From an uncultured Clostridia bacterium (lineage in GTDB: Bacteria > Bacillota > Clostridia > Oscillospirales > Oscillospiraceae): a stretch of DNA of 8,980 bases. Below, piece by piece: positions 6,316 to 8,980 of the stretch. Position numbers and translations under genes: made by a program. Where the stretch lies: contig CALERM010000152.1 in assembly GCA_937907715.1 (NCBI GenBank), positions 1-8,980 of the forward strand. Direction: 5' to 3'. A model generated the notes under the pieces. That model was not told where the DNA came from and did no database searches. It saw only the letters and a program-made list of their open reading frames with translations. Each line of letters starts with the position of its first letter. Position 1 is the stretch's first letter.

Positions 6316-6327
6316 GAAGAAATACAA
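6299..6327 (-). promoter_or_regulatory. Promoter of the AbrB-ATPase-permease operon
   Basis: On the minus strand a -35 TTGTAT (6327-6322), a 17-nt spacer and a -10 TATACT (6304-6299) are seen. The -35 is weak (3/6). The upstream operator half-sites lie within the spacer and over the -10. Confidence 0.6.
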
Positions 6328-6329
6328 GC

Positions 6330-6360
6330 AAAACCTTCCCGTTTCCGGGAAGGTTTTTCG
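6330..6360 (-). terminator. Terminator of the serine hydrolase gene
   Basis: An 11-bp stem, CGGGAAGGTTT (6346-6356) with AAACCTTCCCG (6331-6341), has a GAAA tetraloop on the minus strand and is followed by T residues there. It starts within 6 nt of the stop of the minus-strand gene at 6362 and insulates the next operon's promoter. Confidence 0.8.
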
Positions 6361-6361
6361 G

Positions 6362-7696
6362 TCAGGTGGGGAGCTGGGTATCTTCTTTGGACTCGCTTGC
6401 CTCTGTGTCAGCGTCGTCCGGGGCGTCCTCGTCCTGCTCGGCGTCGTGCGCAAGCTCCTTCATTTTGCCGGTCTTCCAGATAAGCAGCACGCCGCCGCTT
6501 CCAAGCAGCAGCACCGCCGCCGCTACGGCAAGCATCCACCATTCGAAATTGTCAGGGTTAAACTGGAAGGCGGACGCAGATGTTTTCGGCTCCTGCGGCT
6601 GCGAAGGCGTCTGCTCCGGTTCATCGTCCGGCTCGGCTTCGAGCAAAAGAGCGTTGCCGGTTGACGCGGCGTTTTCTGCCTCCTGCGCGGCGGCAAGGGC
6701 AAGGCGGGCTTTCTCCGCGCGCGCTTCGGCATCCTGTAGGCGTGCCTGCTTTTCTGCCTCGAAGGCGTCCAGCTGCGCCTGCAGCGCCTGACGGTTATAT
6801 GCTTCCGTCTGCTGCGCGTTATAGTCGGCGGCAAGCCGCGCCGCGTCCTGCACGACGCCCTCACCGACGTTCTGCGTATACACGGCGAGCAGGAACGGGT
6901 GCTCGGCATAGAAGATGCCGACGTCGTTTTCCGCGCCCTCGAAGCTGCCGTACTTGTGCGCGACCTCCATCTCGGTGACCTTCGCTTTGAAGTAACCGTT
7001 CTGCGGGTGCGCCTGCTTCATGTAGTCGATCAGCTCGGGAAATTCCTCCTGCCGCGCATAGATGTATTTGAGCGTGTCCATCATCATGCGCGTGCAGTAG
7101 AAGTTGTTCTGATAGTATTTGGGGTCGATTTCGTCGTCCGTCATGGTGAAGTATTTGCGCATCGCCTCTTTATACTCTACAAACGTGCCGATGCGGTACA
7201 AAAGCGCGTGGGAAATTTCGTTGTTCGACTCGACAATGCTCAAGTAGTGGCACAGGTCCAGCGTCGCGCCGCCCTGGGTAATGAGCGCGTCGGACGCAAT
7301 CTCGCCCGCATTTTCCAGCTCATAATAATAGAGATTCAGCGGGAGCTTGAAGGTGCTTGCCGCGACCATCATGTGCGTCTCGTTCCAGTCGTAGCTTTCC
7401 TGCGTGACGGTGTCGTAATAGCTGACGGCAAAGTTCTGCTCGGTCAGATTGTATTGCGCGCGAAACTCGTCAAACAGCGCGGCAAGACCGGACGGCGTGT
7501 CTTCTTCCGATGCACCGGCTTCTTCGGCAGCCTCTTCCGGCGCGGCACCGGCTTCTTCCGCCTCGGGTTCTTTTTGCAGCGGCGTGACGACAGTGGGCAT
7601 TTCCACCACCTCCGGCGTATCGGCGGCAAGCGCAGAGCAAGCCAGAGGTACGCTCAGACAGACGGCAAGCAGAATACAGAAAACCTTTTGCAGCAT
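6362..7696 (-). CDS. Secreted, membrane-anchored serine hydrolase of the class A beta-lactamase fold
   Basis: The 444-residue protein opens with a signal peptide (1-24, cleavage likely after ALA, before ADTPE). An acidic Glu/Ala/Pro linker (30-67) precedes a beta-lactamase2-type domain (about 70-290). The active-site motifs are S114-T-F-K117 (SxxK), S157-N-N159 (SxN) and HKYG (247-250, in place of KTG). The omega-loop glutamate motif ExxLN of true class A beta-lactamases is not seen, so it may be an acyl-enzyme-forming hydrolase or peptidase rather than a beta-lactamase. Residues 285-345 are an Ala/Gln/Arg/Glu-rich coiled coil, followed by a Pro/Glu/Gln linker, a membrane segment (about 387-407) with WKTGK as stop-transfer, and an acidic cytosolic tail. 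ATG 7696 is chosen because the signal peptide starts there; GGAAG lies 11 nt upstream. The substrate is unknown, probably cell-wall related. Confidence 0.82.
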   Translation of the reverse strand: MLQKVFCILLAVCLSVPLACSALAADTPEVVEMPTVVTPLQKEPEAEEAGAAPEEAAEEAGASEEDTPSGLAALFDEFRAQYNLTEQNFAVSYYDTVTQESYDWNETHMMVAASTFKLPLNLYYYELENAGEIASDALITQGGATLDLCHYLSIVESNNEISHALLYRIGTFVEYKEAMRKYFTMTDDEIDPKYYQNNFYCTRMMMDTLKYIYARQEEFPELIDYMKQAHPQNGYFKAKVTEMEVAHKYGSFEGAENDVGIFYAEHPFLLAVYTQNVGEGVVQDAARLAADYNAQQTEAYNRQALQAQLDAFEAEKQARLQDAEARAEKARLALAAAQEAENAASTGNALLLEAEPDDEPEQTPSQPQEPKTSASAFQFNPDNFEWWMLAVAAAVLLLGSGGVLLIWKTGKMKELAHDAEQDEDAPDDADTEASESKEDTQLPT

Positions 7697-7732
7697 GATA
7701 AAAAACACTTCCAGACGTTTTTGACTTTCTTC

Positions 7733-7761
7733 ATCATAGCGGAAACGGGCGAAAAAAGCAA
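7733..7761 (-). promoter_or_regulatory. Sigma-A promoter of the serine hydrolase gene
   Basis: On the minus strand a -35 TTGCTT (7761-7756), a 17-nt spacer and a -10 TATGAT (7738-7733) lie 37 nt before ATG 7696. It is back to back with the promoter of the divergent Cys/Pro-rich gene. Confidence 0.6.
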
Positions 7762-7765
7762 GGGA

Positions 7766-7793
7766 ACCATTTGAGAAGCCACGGCATAAAGTA
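7766..7793 (+). promoter_or_regulatory. Sigma-K-like (late mother-cell sporulation) promoter
   Basis: AC at 7766-7767, a 17-nt gap and CATAAAGTA (7785-7793) match the B. subtilis sigma-K pattern AC-N16/17-CATAnnnTA. No sigma-A pair of similar quality is seen before the Cys/Pro-rich gene. A sigma-E reading (CATA...T) is possible but its -35 is absent. The pattern is short, so chance is not excluded. Confidence 0.4.
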
Positions 7794-7835
7794 GGTGTAG
7801 TCGAGAGAAAACCAACCGTTTTGAGGAGTGATGAT

Positions 7836-8696
7836 ATGAATCCAAACTGCAACTACACAACCACCGGCGGCTGCTCGTGTACACAACCGGTAAATACCTG
7901 CCCGCCGCCTGCGAATCCCTGTCCGCCGCCGCCTCCGGCTCCGTGCCCGCCCGCATGCCCGCCGGGCTGCATGCCGGTGCCGCCGTATCCGCCGATGCCT
8001 CCGAGACCGCCGGCGCCGCCTGCTCCGCGCGCGGAAGAAGCGGATGTGGACTGCGGCTGCGGCTGCGCGGCGGGGATGCTGGGCGCATTGGAGCTGCTGT
8101 GCGATCCGCGCCTTGCCCCGCTTGTGGACTACAGCCAGTTCGCATTCTTTACGCCCAATTTCGTCCTCGGCACGTCCCTGAATTGCCCGGACACGGCGAC
8201 GACCGCCTACGACAATCTCACAGGACCGCTTGCGGGCGAGTTCGTCAGCATCAAGCCCTGTACATGTGACGATCTGGAGGTCAGCGGGCAGATCTACTAT
8301 CCGATTCCGGTCTGCGCAACGGACAGCTGCTGCGCGTCGGGACCGGCGTTTACGCCCAGCGCGGTGTCGGTGTGTGCTCTGACGGCGGTGGCGTTTACGG
8401 TCCCGACGTCCGACACGCAGGATACGGTCTATGCCCAGCTCAAGAGCCTTCTGTGGCAGGCGCTGCATCCGGGCCGGCCTCCGCTTCCCGACAACACGCC
8501 CGTCATGAAGCCCACGCCCTGCGACTGCACCGATTCCCGGCTCTCCGGCCGGCGCACCGCGTCGGTTGCGGCGGGACCGCTGCTGGTTGCGAACGCGGCG
8601 GTGCTCGGAAGCGTCGGCGAGGTGCTGGTGCTGGCGAACGACGCCGACCGCAGAATCTATTACGTCTGCCAGAACTCCGTCAGCTTTTCCGGATAA
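7836..8696 (+). CDS. Cys/Pro-rich protein of unknown function, possible spore-surface protein
   Basis: The protein has 286 residues. ATG 7836 is preceded by GAGGAG at about 7 nt; a longer frame from TTG 7821 would swallow that site. Residues 1-65 are low complexity: Asn/Thr/Cys, then CPPP and PPxPP runs with regularly placed Cys. After an RAEEAD spacer comes CGCGCAAGMLGALELLCDPR and LAPLVDYSQFAFFTPNFVLG, a folded domain of a type I have seen in uncharacterised Clostridia proteins (from memory, unverified). More Cys occur in CTCDD, CATDSCCASG and CDCTD. There is no signal peptide or membrane segment, so the Cys would be in a cytosolic or mother-cell setting, which suits disulfide cross-linking on a spore coat. 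With the sigma-K-like promoter this suggests a coat or exosporium role (inference only). Function is not assigned. Confidence 0.8.
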   Translation: MNPNCNYTTTGGCSCTQPVNTCPPPANPCPPPPPAPCPPACPPGCMPVPPYPPMPPRPPAPPAPRAEEADVDCGCGCAAGMLGALELLCDPRLAPLVDYSQFAFFTPNFVLGTSLNCPDTATTAYDNLTGPLAGEFVSIKPCTCDDLEVSGQIYYPIPVCATDSCCASGPAFTPSAVSVCALTAVAFTVPTSDTQDTVYAQLKSLLWQALHPGRPPLPDNTPVMKPTPCDCTDSRLSGRRTASVAAGPLLVANAAVLGSVGEVLVLANDADRRIYYVCQNSVSFSG

Positions 8697-8698
8697 AA

Positions 8699-8728
8699 CT
8701 GTCAAAAAAGCGATTGCTTTTTTGACAG
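8699..8728 (+). terminator. Perfect 13-bp hairpin just after the Cys/Pro-rich gene
   Basis: CTGTCAAAAAAGC (8699-8711) pairs with GCTTTTTTGACAG (8716-8728) around loop GATT. It starts 2 nt after the stop. The T-run is inside the stem rather than after it, so it may end transcription weakly or be the first unit of the hairpin-rich repeat region that follows. Confidence 0.55.
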
Positions 8729-8737
8729 AAGGGGTTG

Positions 8738-8925
8738 CGCCTCGACTGCGCGCATAATTTTGCGCCAGAGGCGTAAAATTCCACACTTGCGAGGCGAGTG
8801 GTATTTTTACCCGCAAGGAGTACGCGACATCCGTAAGCGGCAAAGCCGCTAACGGCTGTCCAGTCCGGTCGGCGGAGCCGCCGGATAAAATAGATTTCCA
8901 TTTTATTTCGCCCTGCGGGGCGAAA
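8738..8925. repeat. Gene-free region tiled by consecutive palindromes (REP-like element or structured RNA)
   Basis: At least five further stem-loops follow one another. (a) CGCCTCG 8738-8744 with CGAGGCG 8790-8796 encloses an 11-bp stem 8756-8766/8770-8780 (one G-U). (b) GGTA-TTTT-TACC at 8800-8811 lies inside CTTGCG 8786-8791/CGCAAG 8812-8817, which competes with (a). (c) 8826-8841/8845-8860 is a 16-position stem with two mismatches and loop AAA. (d) 8864-8873/8877-8885 is GC-rich with one bulge. (e) 8885-8891/8900-8906, then 8906-8913/8918-8925 with loop TGCG. Open frames over this stretch are short and carry no protein features. It resembles mosaic dispersed palindromic repeats found between genes; copy number cannot be judged here. 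Confidence 0.6.
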
Positions 8926-8948
8926 CTCTACGAGGCTTTTGAAAGACG

Positions 8949-8980
8949 ATGCGCCCCGACCGTCAGGTCGGGGCGCATTT
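8949..8980. terminator. Strong GC-rich hairpin at the window end
   Basis: ATGCGCCCCGACC (8949-8961) pairs perfectly with GGTCGGGGCGCAT (8966-8978) around loop GTCA, followed by TT at the window edge. The T-run probably continues outside. It could terminate the plus-strand transcript or a converging gene beyond the window; the strand cannot be settled. Confidence 0.65.

Noticed and set aside
7697..7852. 52-residue N-terminal extension of the serine hydrolase
   Set aside because: It would place the signal peptide in the interior and cover both divergent promoters.
7734..8843. 369-codon minus-strand open frame opposite the Cys/Pro-rich gene
   Set aside because: Its Arg-rich, repetitive translation is the mirror of the CPPP region; it runs across the intergenic promoter region and the hairpin-tiled stretch, so it cannot be a real gene.
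8680..8901. 73-codon minus-strand frame over the hairpin region
   Set aside because: The sequence is explained by stacked palindromes; no ribosome binding site or protein motif. Similar short frames in annotated genomes would be by-products of the repeat.
1..8980. CRISPR arrays, tRNA or rRNA genes, integrase or phage genes
   Set aside because: No regularly spaced direct repeats, cloverleaf sequences, rRNA signatures or recombinase motifs were seen on either strand.

Overview
The window reads as a moderately GC-rich, Gram-positive Clostridia chromosome, most likely Oscillospirales/Oscillospiraceae. This is an inference from gene content and style: holB followed by a RicT-type PSP1 gene (a Firmicute arrangement), a lipoprotein metal-chelate receptor, an AbrB-type regulator with a small ABC-2 exporter, strong AGGAGG-like ribosome binding sites, and a Cys/Pro-rich protein of a kind seen in spore-forming Clostridia. 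The genus cannot be fixed from this sequence alone.

Layout from left to right. (1) Positions 1-206 hold the 3' end of a PLP-dependent aminotransferase (+), closed by a strong terminator. (2) Positions 332-1495 hold a lipoprotein ABC substrate-binding protein (-), convergent with the aminotransferase. Its 3' UTR carries a B12-box-like stretch. Its promoter, at 1530-1558, is near consensus and embedded in an interrupted palindrome. (3) Positions 1707-1867 hold a foldback miniature transposable element (MITE) with near-perfect 20-bp ends and a TA duplication, inserted just before holB. (4) holB (1908-2861) and a ricT/PSP1 gene (2910-4502) form a + strand operon with a terminator at 4507-4537. 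(5) A - strand operon runs from 6262 down to 4547: AbrB-type regulator, ABC ATPase, ABC-2 permease. The genes overlap (35 nt and 4 nt), and the promoter carries two tandem copies of a 16-bp operator-like sequence. (6) Positions 6362-7696 hold a - strand, membrane-anchored, beta-lactamase-fold serine hydrolase with its own terminator and promoter. (7) Diverging from it, a Cys/Pro-rich protein (7836-8696, +) sits behind a sigma-K-like promoter. (8) Positions 8699-8980 contain no gene but are almost completely tiled by consecutive stem-loops, ending in a long GC-rich terminator-like hairpin.

How the genes relate. holB and ricT are an old syntenic pair (replication clamp loading; RNA maturation/sporulation regulation). 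The AbrB-ATPase-permease set looks like an autoregulated small exporter. The serine hydrolase and the Cys/Pro-rich protein are divergently transcribed cell-surface or spore-surface candidates. The substrate-binding protein has no permease or ATPase partner in view. No phage, CRISPR, toxin-antitoxin or large mobile element was seen. The points most worth a second look are the MITE in the holB leader, the tandem operators, the hairpin-tiled region at the right end, and the sigma-K-like promoter of the Cys/Pro-rich gene.
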